Source: Cellulomonas fulva
GTDB taxonomy: Bacteria; Actinomycetota; Actinomycetes; Actinomycetales; Cellulomonadaceae
Assembly: GCF_018531375.1 (NCBI RefSeq)
Contig: NZ_JAHBOH010000001.1
Location: 1,302,001-1,366,000 of the forward strand
DNA length: 64,000 bases
Direction of reading: 5' to 3'
Part shown: in pieces, positions 26,299 through 35,040 of the stretch
How the letters are laid out: every line of letters starts with the position of its first letter
Position numbering within the stretch: the stretch's first letter is position 1
Program-made: the position numbers and the translations under genes
The notes under the pieces: model-generated
Database searches by the model: none
What the model was told of the DNA's origin: nothing
Seen by the model: only the letters and a program-made list of their open reading frames with translations

Positions 26299-26779
26299 GA
26301 TCGCCGACCCGGTCGCCTACGCCTGGTACTGGACGCCGATCGGGGTGCTCCTGCTGCTGTCGGTCGTGTGGCTGCCGGTGCTGATCGTGCTCCTGACGCG
26401 GCGCCGTCCGGGCGACCGGCCGCCCGCGCCGCGGCCCGCGCCGACGCCGCCCGCGGCGGCCACCCCCACCGACCCGTACGCCGCCGCGCGCGCGGCGCAC
26501 CTGGCGCGGATCGACGACCTCGAGCGGCGGGTGCGTGCCGGCGAGATCGACACGCGCGGCCTCGCCCTGGGCCTGCGGGACGTGCTGCGGGACTTCGCGG
26601 CCGTGCGCACGGGCGCGGCGACCGCCGCGATGACCGAGGCCGACGCGCGCCGGGACCCGCGCGTCGCGCGCATCGTCTCGCTGCTCGAGCGCACCACCAG
26701 CCCCGCGTTCGGGCCGGTCTCCCGCGGCAGCGGCAAGGTGGCGCTGCGCGACGCGCGGCAGGTGGTGACGACGTGGTGA
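26285..26779 (+). CDS. Small single-helix membrane protein of the MoxR cluster
   Basis: A 164-residue protein with one N-terminal membrane helix (about 13-37, WYWTPIGVLLLLSVVWLPVLIVLL), then a Pro-rich linker (about 45-65) and an amphipathic helical cytoplasmic part with RIDDLERRVRAGEIDTRGLALGLRDVLRDF. In the third place of MoxR-DUF58 clusters a DUF4381-like anchor is usual; I cannot confirm that family here. It starts with GTG 14 bases inside the DUF58 gene and overlaps the VWA gene by four bases. Confidence 0.7.
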   Translation: MGAAEIADPVAYAWYWTPIGVLLLLSVVWLPVLIVLLTRRRPGDRPPAPRPAPTPPAAATPTDPYAAARAAHLARIDDLERRVRAGEIDTRGLALGLRDVLRDFAAVRTGAATAAMTEADARRDPRVARIVSLLERTTSPAFGPVSRGSGKVALRDARQVVTTW

Positions 26780-27819
26780 GCGCGACGAGCTGGCCCGCCT
26801 GGGGCGTGCCCGCGGCGGTGACGCTCCGGCCGTGGGCGTTCACGGCGGTCGCGGCGCTGGTCGTCGTCGGCGTGCTCGTCGGGCTCCTGCGGCGGCACCG
26901 GCGCGGGGTGCGGGTGGCCAACGTCGACGGCCTCCTGCGCGAGCCGGCGCTGCGCGGGTGGCTCGTGCGGTACCGCGTCCTGCGCGTGCTCGGCGCCCTC
27001 GCGATCCTGGCGGCCGCGGGGGCCTGCGCCGTGGTCGTGGCGCAGCCGCAGCGGGTGGAGACGCGTCCGCAGGTGCTGGCGAACCGGGACATCGTGCTGT
27101 GCCTCGACGTGTCCGGCTCGATGCTCCCGTACGGCGAGCAGGTGGTGGAGACGTTCGAGACGGCCGTCGACTCGTTCGAGGGCGAGCGCATCGCGCTGTC
27201 CGTCTGGAACTCCACCTCGCGCACCGTCTTCCCGCTGACCGACGACTACGACCTGGTGCGCCGGGAGCTCGAGACCGCGCGGCTCGCGATGCGCGACGCC
27301 GTGACGCTCTCGGAGGGTGGTGACGTCGACGACGTCGACGCCGTGCTCGACTTCTTCGCCGGGACGGACGGCATCGACGGCGAGGCCTCCTTGATCGGCG
27401 ACGGCCTCGCGACGTGCGCGCTCGCGTTCGACCAGGTCGCGGTGGACCGCTCGCGCTCCGTGCTGCTCGCGACCGACAACTATCTGGCGGGCGAGCCCGT
27501 GTACTCGCTCGAGCAGGCCGCGGACCTCACGGTCGCGCGCGGGGCCGAGGTCTACGCGCTGTACCCGGCCGACGAGGGCGTCGTGGACGGCGACGGCGCC
27601 CAGCTGCGGGTGGTGGCGGAGCAGACCGGCGGGCGGATGTTCGTCGTGACGGAGCCGGGGGCGGTCGACGAGGTCGTCGCCGACGTGCAGGCGCACCAGC
27701 AGGTGCAGATGGACGCGGACCCGCAGCGGGTGGTCGTCGACGACGAGGACGGGTGGATCACGGCGCTCGCGGTGCTCACGGCCCTCGTGGTCCTGGTCGG
27801 CTGGAGGCTGCGCTCGTGA
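26776..27819 (+). CDS. VWA-domain membrane protein 1
   Basis: A 347-residue protein. Two N-terminal helices (about 16-37 and 70-91) are followed by a von Willebrand A domain with an intact metal site: RDIVLCLDVSGSMLPYGE (DXSXS, about 107-124), SVWNSTSRTVFPLT, and SVLLATDNYLAGEPVYSL. A C-terminal helix is at about 324-342. It is probably a metal-dependent adhesion-type partner of the MoxR ATPase. Translation is coupled by a GTGA overlap; an alternative start is one codon earlier. Confidence 0.85.
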   Translation: MSATSWPAWGVPAAVTLRPWAFTAVAALVVVGVLVGLLRRHRRGVRVANVDGLLREPALRGWLVRYRVLRVLGALAILAAAGACAVVVAQPQRVETRPQVLANRDIVLCLDVSGSMLPYGEQVVETFETAVDSFEGERIALSVWNSTSRTVFPLTDDYDLVRRELETARLAMRDAVTLSEGGDVDDVDAVLDFFAGTDGIDGEASLIGDGLATCALAFDQVAVDRSRSVLLATDNYLAGEPVYSLEQAADLTVARGAEVYALYPADEGVVDGDGAQLRVVAEQTGGRMFVVTEPGAVDEVVADVQAHQQVQMDADPQRVVVDDEDGWITALAVLTALVVLVGWRLRS

Positions 27820-28910
27820 CGTGGCGGCAGGTGGTCCCCGCGTGGCTCGTGCTGCTGATCGGCGCGCCGCTCGTCGTGCTGTGCGTGCTGGAGGCGGTGC
27901 GCGCGGGCGCCCGGGCCGGCGCCTCGTGGTGGCGGCGGGCCGCGCTCGTCGTGCTCGTCGGCGTCGTGGCTCTGACGCCCGCGACGCTGGTCACCCAGCA
28001 GGTCGCGGGGTCGGGGCCGAGCGTCGAGCTGTACGTCGTCGTCGACCGGACCGGCTCGATGGCGGCGCAGGACTGGGGGCCGGGGCCGGAGCTGCCGCGT
28101 CCGCCGGGCACGCAGGACGTGCCGACGACGAGGCGGCTCGACGGCGCCCGGATCGACGCCGTCTCGCTGGCCGACGACGTGCCCGGTGCGGGCTACAGCG
28201 TGATCGGGTTCGCGTCCGAGGCGTCGACCGAGCTGCCGCTGACGACCGACGGCGACGCGGTGGCGGCGTGGGCAGCGACCGTGACGCAGGAGGTGACCGC
28301 GAGCTCGACCGGCTCGTCGCTCGCGACGCCCGTCGCCGTGCTGGAGCGCGTCCTGACCACCGCGCGCGAGCGGTCCCCGCACGCCTCGCGGTACGTGTTC
28401 GTGCTGTCCGACGGCGAGGAGACGGACGGGCCGACGGACGGGCAGAGCACGGGGGACTGGTCGACGGTCGCGGGCCTGGTGGACGGCGGCGCGGTGCTCG
28501 GGTACGGGACGCCCGAGGGCGCGACCATGACGGCGTTCGACGGCACCGACGACCCCGGTGCCCCGCTGATCGAGGACCCCGCGACGGGCGGCCCGGCCGT
28601 GTCGCGGATCGACGAGACCGCGCTGCGGTCCGTCGCGGACGCGCTCGGCGTGCCGTACGTGCACCGCACCGGGGTCGAGCCGACGCAGGACCTGCTCGCT
28701 GGCCTCGTGGCCGGGACCACGGTGCCCGACGAGGTCACGACGACGCACGACGTCGTCTGGCCGTTCGCGCTCGCCGCCGCGGTGCTCCTCGCGGGGGAGG
28801 CGCTCGGGTGGGCGCGCGCGGTGCGCCGACCGGCCTGGTGGGCCGCGCGCTGGTGGCCCGCCCGCTGGTCGCCGGCGCGCTGGTGGCCCCGGCGAGGGAG
28901 GCGCCCGTGA
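27816..28910 (+). CDS. VWA-domain membrane protein 2
   Basis: A 364-residue VWA protein with the same layout as its neighbour: N-terminal helices (about 8-27 and 38-58), then VWA with VELYVVVDRTGSMAAQDWG (about 68-86; here DRTGS replaces the usual DXSGS) and YVFVLSDGEETDGPTDG. A C-terminal helix lies near residue 310. A Trp/Ala/Arg-rich tail ends in repeated WWPARW-type units. Threonine at the second MIDAS position is tolerated in related proteins. GTG overlaps the upstream stop. Confidence 0.83.
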   Translation: MTWRQVVPAWLVLLIGAPLVVLCVLEAVRAGARAGASWWRRAALVVLVGVVALTPATLVTQQVAGSGPSVELYVVVDRTGSMAAQDWGPGPELPRPPGTQDVPTTRRLDGARIDAVSLADDVPGAGYSVIGFASEASTELPLTTDGDAVAAWAATVTQEVTASSTGSSLATPVAVLERVLTTARERSPHASRYVFVLSDGEETDGPTDGQSTGDWSTVAGLVDGGAVLGYGTPEGATMTAFDGTDDPGAPLIEDPATGGPAVSRIDETALRSVADALGVPYVHRTGVEPTQDLLAGLVAGTTVPDEVTTTHDVVWPFALAAAVLLAGEALGWARAVRRPAWWAARWWPARWSPARWWPRRGRRP

Positions 28911-30016
28911 ACGCGCGCAACAACGGCACGCGCGCGCAGCGCGCCGCGCACCAGAACCGCACCCCGCGCCGCAAGCCGCCGCTGACCCGACGGCAGGTGA
29001 CCCGCCGCGTGCTGCTGTGGTGCAGCCCCGTGCCGATCGTCGTCGCGGTGGTCTTCGGCGTCTTCATGCTCGGCGCCGGTGCCGGGTTCCGGACCGCCAT
29101 GGAGGCGTACGACGAGGAGGACTGGTCCACCGCGTGGCTCGAGTTCCGCGACGTGCGCGGCAACCCGGTCGAGAGCTGGAAGGGCTACTACAACGCGGGG
29201 ACGGCCGCGCTGCGCGACGAGCTGTACTGGAGCGCCGTGGACGACCTCGACACCGCGCTCGAGTCCGTCCCCGACGCGTACCGCTGCCAGGTGCAGACCA
29301 ACCGCGCGCTCGCGCTCGAGGGGTACGGCGACGAGCAGGTGGCCGACGCGCAGGAGACGCTCGAGGGCGCCCAGGCGCTCGTCGAGGCGGAGGCCGCGCG
29401 GGCGGCCGGCGAGCCGTACGACGAGAGCCTGTTCGAGCCGCCGTACGAGGGCGCCGACGAGCCGAGCAGCGCCGAGGAGCTCGACTGGGCGGCGTACCTC
29501 ATGCGCGACGCGCGCGACCAGTACGCGTACGCCGCGGACGCGGCCGCCGAGCCGCTGTGCGCGTCGCAGGCCTCGTCGCCCGAGCCGACGCCGCCGCCGA
29601 CCTCCGACCCCAGCACCGACCCCAGCACCGACCCCAGTGAGCAACCGACCGACCAGCCGACCGACCAGCCGACCCCGCAGCCCTCGTCGGGCGGCGGGCA
29701 GGACGGGCAGGACGGGCAGGACGGGCAGGACGGGCAGGACGAGCAGGACCAGCAGCGGCAGCGGCTCGAGGACAAGATGGCGCAGGCGGACGACCTCGCG
29801 CAGCAGACCGAGGCGCTCGCGCGGCAGGCGGCCGGCGAGGACGAGGAGTCCCCGGCGCCGCAGACCGAGGAGGAGCGCCAGGAGGCCCTCGCCGAGCGCA
29901 ACCGCGAGGCGGGGGGCACGGGCGACGAGGACGGCTCGTCGGGCCAGGACGGCGAGGAGCCGGGGAGCGACGGCACGGGCGGCGACCAGCCGGGCGGCAC
30001 CCGCTCGGGCTGGTGA
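28907..30016 (+). CDS. TPR-like membrane protein with low-complexity tail
   Basis: A 369-residue protein. It has one membrane helix (about 36-59), then a short TPR-like alpha domain with EAYDEEDWSTAWLEFRDVRGNPVESWKGYYNAGTAAL, and after about 225 a disordered tail with DPST and TDQP repeats, a 9-base repeated Asp-Gly-Gln run, and a coiled coil (RLEDKMAQADDLAQQTEALARQAAGE). TPR proteins close many MoxR/VWA clusters and may scaffold the complex. GTG overlaps the upstream stop. The tail is acidic throughout. Confidence 0.8.
   Translation: MNARNNGTRAQRAAHQNRTPRRKPPLTRRQVTRRVLLWCSPVPIVVAVVFGVFMLGAGAGFRTAMEAYDEEDWSTAWLEFRDVRGNPVESWKGYYNAGTAALRDELYWSAVDDLDTALESVPDAYRCQVQTNRALALEGYGDEQVADAQETLEGAQALVEAEAARAAGEPYDESLFEPPYEGADEPSSAEELDWAAYLMRDARDQYAYAADAAAEPLCASQASSPEPTPPPTSDPSTDPSTDPSEQPTDQPTDQPTPQPSSGGGQDGQDGQDGQDGQDEQDQQRQRLEDKMAQADDLAQQTEALARQAAGEDEESPAPQTEEERQEALAERNREAGGTGDEDGSSGQDGEEPGSDGTGGDQPGGTRSGW
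29695..29748 (+). repeat. 9-base tandem repeat (Asp-Gly-Gln) in the TPR-like gene
   Basis: About five copies of GACGGGCAG encode Gly-Gln-Asp units, followed by a degenerate Asp-Glu-Gln unit. It is in frame, so copy changes only alter tail length. Confidence 0.7.
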
Positions 30017-30043
30017 CCCACCCGTCCCCGGGCGCGGCCGCCG

Positions 30044-33000
30044 TCAGGCCAGGACGGACGCCATCCGCTCGACGATCATGCGTGCCACCTCGGTGGCCGG
30101 GCGGTCCCGGAGCTCCGCGACGCGGCGCTCGCCCCGCTCGCCGACGGACTCGCCCGCGAGCGAGCGGGCCCGGCCCAGCGTGAAGGACACGGTGGCGAGG
30201 TTCGCGCCGAGCCGCGTCCCGAGCGCCCACAGCTCGAGCGCGGTCTCGTCGTCCCCGCGCCGTGCCGCGAGCTCCGCACCACCCAGCGCGTACGAGCCGA
30301 CCACGGGCATGTCCGGCAGCTCCAGGACGTCGGCGGTGGTCGCGGCGAGGATCGCGGCCGCCTCGGCGATGCCCGGCCCGCCCGCCTGCAGCACGACGAC
30401 CGCCGCGGCGACCCGGATGACGACGCGGCCCTGCGGGACGGGGGACGCGTCCTGCGCGACGACCTCCGCGGCGCGCAGCGCCAGGCGGCGCGCCTCGTCG
30501 TCGTCCCCGGTGTGCAGCGCGACGAGCGCGAGCCCGACGAGCGCCTGCGCGCGGTCCGCGACGTCCGCCTGCGGGGAGTCGACCACCTCGCGCAGCGCGG
30601 CGAGGCCGTCACGCTCGCCGTCCACCGCGCGCTGCACGTCGAGCAGCACGCGCAGGCGGCGGGCGTCCTGCGCCGCGCCCACGAGCTCGAGGTGCTCGAT
30701 GCCGCGCTCGAGCCACGCGACGGCGTCCGGCGCGGCGGCGGTGGCGGACCACTGCGCGACGCCCTGGGCGGCCATGCCCATGCCCCAGTGGTCCCCGACC
30801 CGCTCGAACAGCGCGAAGGCCTCGCGGGCGTCCTGCGCGGAGGACAGGGTGTCGCCCCCGTTCTCGCGCCACGCGGCGCGCAGGAACAGGCCGAGCCCGC
30901 GGACGTAGGTGTCGGCGTGGGCGACGAGCGCCGCCGCGGCGTTCTCCAGCGCGTCCGGCGTGGGCGAGGAGAGGGAGGGGAGCGCGTCCGCGAGCGCGGT
31001 CATCCGCGGGCCCACCTGCGCCCGCTGCTCGCGCATGACCCGGCGGAGCACCCGGCCGGCGAGCGCGGCGAGCCGCAGCGAGGAGGTCACGCCGCTGTTC
31101 ACGGTGCACTCGACCATGACCGAGACGGTCACGTCGCCGTCCGGCAGCCGGGAGCCGGGCGCGGGTCCGGTGAGCAGCACCGAGCGTCGGCGCGCGGCCG
31201 GGTCCGCGACGCGCAGGAGGCGCTCGGCCCAGGTGACGACCTCGACGTGCAGCCCGCGCATCGTCCACCAGTGGAAGAGCGCCGAGGCCACCTCGACCGC
31301 GGACGCCTCGTCGTCCCGCCGCAGCGCCCAGCGCAGCGCGGCGACGAACGTCTCCTGCTCCTCGCCGCAGCGCGCGAGCGCCGCGAGCTGGTCGTGGCCC
31401 GTGAGCCGGTCGGCGAGGTCGGTCGACTCGCGGGCGGACCAGGCGACCAGCCCCTCCACCGCGGCGTCGCGCGACCCCGAGGCCGTCAGCCGCGCCTCGC
31501 CGTACTCGCGGACGGTCTCCAGCATCCGGTACCGCGCCGGGCCCGGGCCGGCGTCGTCGAGCGTCAGCAGCGACTGGTCGACCAGGTCCGCGACGTCGCG
31601 CCGCGCCTGCGCGTCGCTGATCCCGCCGATGCGCGCGGCGAGCGGCACGGTGAACGAGGCCGGCGCGACGGCCAACCGCTCGAGCAGGTCCCGCTGCCCC
31701 GCCGGCAGCAGCTCGCGGCTCCAGTCGACCATCGCCCACAGGCTCGCGTGGCGCTCCGGCAGGCCGCGCAGCGCGTCGTCGAGCAGTGCGAACCGGTCCG
31801 CCAGCCCGGCGACGACGTCCGCGACGGGCATCGAGCGCAGTCGGGCCGCGGCGAGCTCGAGCGCGAGCGGCAGGTTGTCGAGGCGGTGGCACAGCTCGAC
31901 CGCGGCGTCGCGGTCCCACACCAGGTCCGCGCGCGCGGCGGTGGCGCGGGCGTGCAGCAGCGCGAGCGCCTCCTCGTCGGGCAGCGCGCTCAGGCGGTGC
32001 ACCTGCTCGCCGACGAGCCCGAGCGGCGCGCGCGACGTCGTGAGCACCGTGACGTCCGGCCCGACGACGTCGAGCAGCTCCGCCACGACGCGCGCGGCGT
32101 CGGCAAGGACGTGCTCGCAGTTGTCCAGCACGACGAGCCCTGTGAGCTCCTGCGCCGCGAGGCGCAGCCGGTCCGCGCGCGGGATCGCCCGCCGGTCGGC
32201 GCGCAGGTCACCGGTCGTCGGGACGCTCTCCGCGCCGCCGAGCTCGCCGAGCACCGCGGGCAGCACGTCGTCACCGGCCCGCAGTGCGGCGAGCTCGACG
32301 ACGTGCACCTGGTCGCCCCGCTCGGCCGCGCGCCGCGCGACCTCGGCGGCCAGACGGGTCTTGCCCGCCCCGCCCGTGGCGACCACGGTCACGACCGGGG
32401 CGGCGCGCAGGGCGGCGGTGACCGCCTGGACGTCCCGCTCGCGTCCGACGAGCGCGCCCGCGGGCCGGCGCCACGCGGCCGGCAGGTGCACGACAGGTGG
32501 GTGTCCTGCAGGTGGGTGTCCTGCAGGTGGGTGGCCTGCGGGTGGGTGGTCGGCAGTGGAGAGTGCGGGTGGGAGCCCGGCGCGGGGCGGGGCGCCCGTC
32601 GGACCCAGCTCGCCCCGCAGGAGCGCGAGGTGGGCCTGCGCGACGACCGGTGACGGGTCCGTGCCGTACCGCTCGGCGAGCTCGCGGCGCAGCCGCTCGA
32701 CGACCTCGACGGCCTCGGCGTCACGTCCTTGGGCGGCCAGGACGCGCACCAGCAGCGCGACGGACGGCTCGTCGGGCGGGGTCCGCTCGGCCAGCAGCCG
32801 CAGGTCGGTCTCGTCGTAGGGGCCGCCGGACGCGAGCGCCGCACGGGCCGTGACGTCCGCGGCGTCCGCGAGCAGGTGGGTGGCCGCCGGGTCCTCGGGC
32901 ACGGCCGGGAGCAGCGCGCGGGCCCGGGCCGCCTCGTCGGCGGCGGCCACGAGGTCGCCCCGCCCGAGCGACCCGCGAGCCGAGGCGACCAGGGCACGGG

Positions 33001-33295
33001 CCTCGTCGGCGTCGACCCGCAGGTCCTGGGAGGCGACGCGGTAGCCGCCGGGGACGGCCCGCACGTCCAGCCCGAGCCGGCGGACACGGGAGACGAGCGC
33101 CTGCACGGCGCCGGTGGCGTCCTCCGGCGGGTCGCCGTCCCACACGGCGTCGACGAGCGCGCTCACCGAGACCGCCCGGCCCCGCGCCGCGACGAGCTCG
33201 CGGACGACCGCGGCGAGACGCTCGCCGCGCACGGGGGTGCCGTCGAGCGCGAGCGGGCCGAGCGTGGTCACGTGCACGGGCCCAGCATCCCGCAT
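30044..33295 (-). CDS. SARP/BTAD regulator with NB-ARC ATPase
   Basis: A 1083-residue AfsR-like regulator. It comprises a winged-helix DNA-binding domain (about 8-90), a BTAD domain (about 95-228), a Pro/His linker (about 249-270) with three HPPAG repeats, an NB-ARC ATPase (Walker A TGGAGKT 307-313; LVVLDNCEH Walker B), and a TPR-like C-terminal half. ATP binding and the TPR part probably gate binding of activator sites. Targets are unknown: no antibiotic cluster is adjacent. It is read towards the MoxR operon. The GTG within VHVTTLGPL is an alternative start. Confidence 0.85.
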   Translation of the reverse strand: MRDAGPVHVTTLGPLALDGTPVRGERLAAVVRELVAARGRAVSVSALVDAVWDGDPPEDATGAVQALVSRVRRLGLDVRAVPGGYRVASQDLRVDADEARALVASARGSLGRGDLVAAADEAARARALLPAVPEDPAATHLLADAADVTARAALASGGPYDETDLRLLAERTPPDEPSVALLVRVLAAQGRDAEAVEVVERLRRELAERYGTDPSPVVAQAHLALLRGELGPTGAPPRAGLPPALSTADHPPAGHPPAGHPPAGHPPVVHLPAAWRRPAGALVGRERDVQAVTAALRAAPVVTVVATGGAGKTRLAAEVARRAAERGDQVHVVELAALRAGDDVLPAVLGELGGAESVPTTGDLRADRRAIPRADRLRLAAQELTGLVVLDNCEHVLADAARVVAELLDVVGPDVTVLTTSRAPLGLVGEQVHRLSALPDEEALALLHARATAARADLVWDRDAAVELCHRLDNLPLALELAAARLRSMPVADVVAGLADRFALLDDALRGLPERHASLWAMVDWSRELLPAGQRDLLERLAVAPASFTVPLAARIGGISDAQARRDVADLVDQSLLTLDDAGPGPARYRMLETVREYGEARLTASGSRDAAVEGLVAWSARESTDLADRLTGHDQLAALARCGEEQETFVAALRWALRRDDEASAVEVASALFHWWTMRGLHVEVVTWAERLLRVADPAARRRSVLLTGPAPGSRLPDGDVTVSVMVECTVNSGVTSSLRLAALAGRVLRRVMREQRAQVGPRMTALADALPSLSSPTPDALENAAAALVAHADTYVRGLGLFLRAAWRENGGDTLSSAQDAREAFALFERVGDHWGMGMAAQGVAQWSATAAAPDAVAWLERGIEHLELVGAAQDARRLRVLLDVQRAVDGERDGLAALREVVDSPQADVADRAQALVGLALVALHTGDDDEARRLALRAAEVVAQDASPVPQGRVVIRVAAAVVVLQAGGPGIAEAAAILAATTADVLELPDMPVVGSYALGGAELAARRGDDETALELWALGTRLGANLATVSFTLGRARSLAGESVGERGERRVAELRDRPATEVARMIVERMASVLA
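32497..32541. repeat. 15-base tandem repeat encoding HPPAG linker
   Basis: Three near-identical 15-base units (TGGGTGTCCTGCAGG-type on the plus strand) encode the His-Pro-Pro-Ala-Gly repeats between the BTAD and NB-ARC domains of the regulator. Confidence 0.7.
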
Positions 33296-33325
33296 GCAGC
33301 CCGACCGCCGGGCGGTCCGCCGTGG

Positions 33326-33724
33326 TCAGGGCGTCGCGACGATGCCGTCGGCGTGCTCGACGATCCACTCCATGAGCGGCAGCAGCCGCCGGGTCAGGTC
33401 AGCGCCGAGCGGTGAGAGCGCGTAGTCGACACGCGGCGGGACGGTGCCGGTGACGGTCCGCTCGACCAGGCCGTCCGCCTCGAGCGTGCGCAGGGTCTGC
33501 GCCAGCATCTTCTCGCTGACCCCCTCGACCGTGCGGCGCAGCTCGCCCCAGCGCAGCCCGCGCTCGGACAGCGCGACGAGCACCAGCACGCCCCACCGGC
33601 TCGTCACGTGGTCCAGCACGACGCGGCTCGGGCACGCCGCGGGCAGGCGGCCCTCGGCGAGCATCGCGGACAGCGTCGTGACGCGCGTCTCGGCCGAACT
33701 CGCGGAGACGTCCGTGACCTGCAT
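33326..33724 (-). CDS. HxlR-family transcriptional regulator
   Basis: A 132-residue HxlR winged-helix protein. It has CPSRVVLDHVTSRWGVLVLVALSERGLRWGELRRTVEGVSEKMLAQTLRTLEADGLVERTVTGTVPPRVDYALSPLG, with the conserved cysteine (about Cys31) that in HxlR/QorR-type sensors reacts with electrophiles or oxidants. It faces the NmrA-like oxidoreductase across a 140-base spacer with repeated GGTGGGTACC sites, so it probably represses that gene and itself. The unusual Ser/Thr-rich N-terminus is about 25 residues longer than most. Confidence 0.87.
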   Translation of the reverse strand: MQVTDVSASSAETRVTTLSAMLAEGRLPAACPSRVVLDHVTSRWGVLVLVALSERGLRWGELRRTVEGVSEKMLAQTLRTLEADGLVERTVTGTVPPRVDYALSPLGADLTRRLLPLMEWIVEHADGIVATP

Positions 33725-33727
33725 GCT

Positions 33728-33764
33728 TACCCCCGGGTGGGTACCTGACGGAGAGGTGGGTACC
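33728..33764. promoter_or_regulatory. HxlR-type operator repeats
   Basis: GGTGGGTACC occurs at 33736-33745 and again at 33755-33764, a 19-base period. The first overlaps an inverted repeat TACCC-N6-GGGTA (33728-33743). The sites lie between the divergent HxlR regulator and the NmrA-like gene, as expected for shared control. Confidence 0.65.
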
Positions 33765-33864
33765 GCTCGTCGGGAAAGTCTACGCGCGTCGCGTCGTTGT
33801 CCCCGACGAGCGGCGTCGCGCCGCCCGACCGCCCGTGGCGGTCGCCATGGTCGAGGAGGAACGC

Positions 33865-34743
33865 ATGTCTGTCGTCGTCACCGGTGCCACCGGTCACCTG
33901 GGTCGTCTGGTCGTCGAGGGTCTGCTCGCCGCGGGGGTCGCGCCCGGTGAGATCGTCGCGGGCGGCCGGCGCACCGAGCGGATCGCCGACCTCGCGGAGC
34001 GTGGCGTGCGCGTCGTCACCCTGGACTACGGGCAGCCGGGCACGCTCGGGGCCGCGTTCGCGGGTGCCGACACGGTGCTGCTGGTCTCGGGGTCCGAGGT
34101 CGGGCAGCGGGTGGCGCAGCACACCGCCGCGATCGAGGCGGCCCGCGCCGCGGGCGTCCGACGGGTCGTCTACACCTCCGCGCCCCACGCCGACACCACC
34201 GCGCTCGTCCTCGCCCCCGAGCACCGGGCCACCGAGGAGCTGCTGGCGGCGTCCGGGCTGGTCGTGACCGTGCTGCGGAACAACTGGTACACGGAGAACT
34301 ACGTCGCGGCGCTGCAGCAGGCGGCCGAGACCGGCGAGGTGGTGGCGTCGGTGGGCGACGGTCGCGTGGCGTCCGCGACCCGGGCGGACTTCGCGGCCGG
34401 CGCGGTGGCCGTCCTCGTGGGCCCGGGGGCCGACGGCCGGTACGACGGGCGGACGCTCGAGCTCTCGGGCGACGTCGCGTGGACGCACGACGAGCTCGCG
34501 GGGGCAGCCGCCGAGGTGCTCGGCCGTCCCGTGACGTTCCGCCGGGTGACCCCCGACGAGCAGCGCGCGGCGCTGCTGGCGGCCGGGCTCGACGAGGGGA
34601 CGGCGGGCTTCGTCGTCGCGCTCGACCAGAACATCGCCGCGGGCGACCTGGCCGACGCGACGGACACGCTCCGGACGCTCCTCGGCCGCCCGACGACCCC
34701 GCTCGTCGACGGCCTGCGGGCCGCCTGGACGTCCGCCGACTGA
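33865..34743 (+). CDS. NmrA-like NAD(P)H-binding oxidoreductase
   Basis: A 292-residue extended short-chain dehydrogenase of the NmrA/QOR2 group. VVVTGATGHLGRLVVEGLLAAG (3-24) is the NAD(P) motif, VRRVVYTSAPHAD comes in the middle, and VTVLRNNWYTENYV binds the nicotinamide side. Relatives reduce quinones or act as redox sensors. The ATG at 33865 (MSVVVTGA) follows GAGGAGGA; the 10 upstream codons read from noise. Divergent from an HxlR regulator that may sense the quinone substrate. Confidence 0.85.
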   Translation: MSVVVTGATGHLGRLVVEGLLAAGVAPGEIVAGGRRTERIADLAERGVRVVTLDYGQPGTLGAAFAGADTVLLVSGSEVGQRVAQHTAAIEAARAAGVRRVVYTSAPHADTTALVLAPEHRATEELLAASGLVVTVLRNNWYTENYVAALQQAAETGEVVASVGDGRVASATRADFAAGAVAVLVGPGADGRYDGRTLELSGDVAWTHDELAGAAAEVLGRPVTFRRVTPDEQRAALLAAGLDEGTAGFVVALDQNIAAGDLADATDTLRTLLGRPTTPLVDGLRAAWTSAD

Positions 34744-34992
34744 CCCGTCGGCGACGGATCTCACGCTCCGATCCGGGACGAACCCGGACGCTCCGGGCGT
34801 CACACCTTGTGGACGACGGTGGGGATGTCCCGCGTGTCGGTGTGGACGGCCTGTGGGCGGGCTGTGGACCGAATCACGCCCGTGTCGTTCCACCACGGCG
34901 AAGGTGCAGGCCAGGGGCCCGCGGGGGGCGTGTCAGTGGCTCGTCGTACTGTGGACGAGCAGTGCACATGGGTGAAAAACGACACTGATGTA
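34744..34992. other. Intergenic region before the nrd boxes, with DnaA-box-like heptamers
   Basis: No gene is supported. Four copies of TGTGGAC (34808, 34841, 34863, 34950) all point the same way. Extended to nine bases, the first and last read TGTGGACGA, one base from the actinobacterial DnaA box TGTGGACAA. This may tie nrd expression to replication initiation, as DnaA does for E. coli nrdAB; that is an inference. Confidence 0.6.
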
Positions 34993-35008
34993 ACACAAGA
35001 CCTAGTGG
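34993..35008 (+). promoter_or_regulatory. NrdR box 1
   Basis: ACACAAGACCTAGTGG fits the NrdR consensus acaCwATATwGtgt family. It lies 165 bases upstream of nrdH. Confidence 0.75.
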
Positions 35009-35024
35009 TTGGTTGCGCGGTCAG

Positions 35025-35040
35025 CCACTAGGTGTAGTGT
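35025..35040 (+). promoter_or_regulatory. NrdR box 2
   Basis: CCACTAGGTGTAGTGT begins 32 bases after box 1, close to three helical turns, the standard NrdR spacing. The reverse complement of box 1 is nearly identical to box 2, so the pair forms a long inverted repeat. NrdR would repress the operon when dATP is high. Confidence 0.75.

Noticed and set aside
34744-35040. Chromosomal replication origin
   Set aside because: DnaA-box-like heptamers are present, but there is no dnaA, dnaN or AT-rich unwinding region nearby; regulation of nrd is the better reading.
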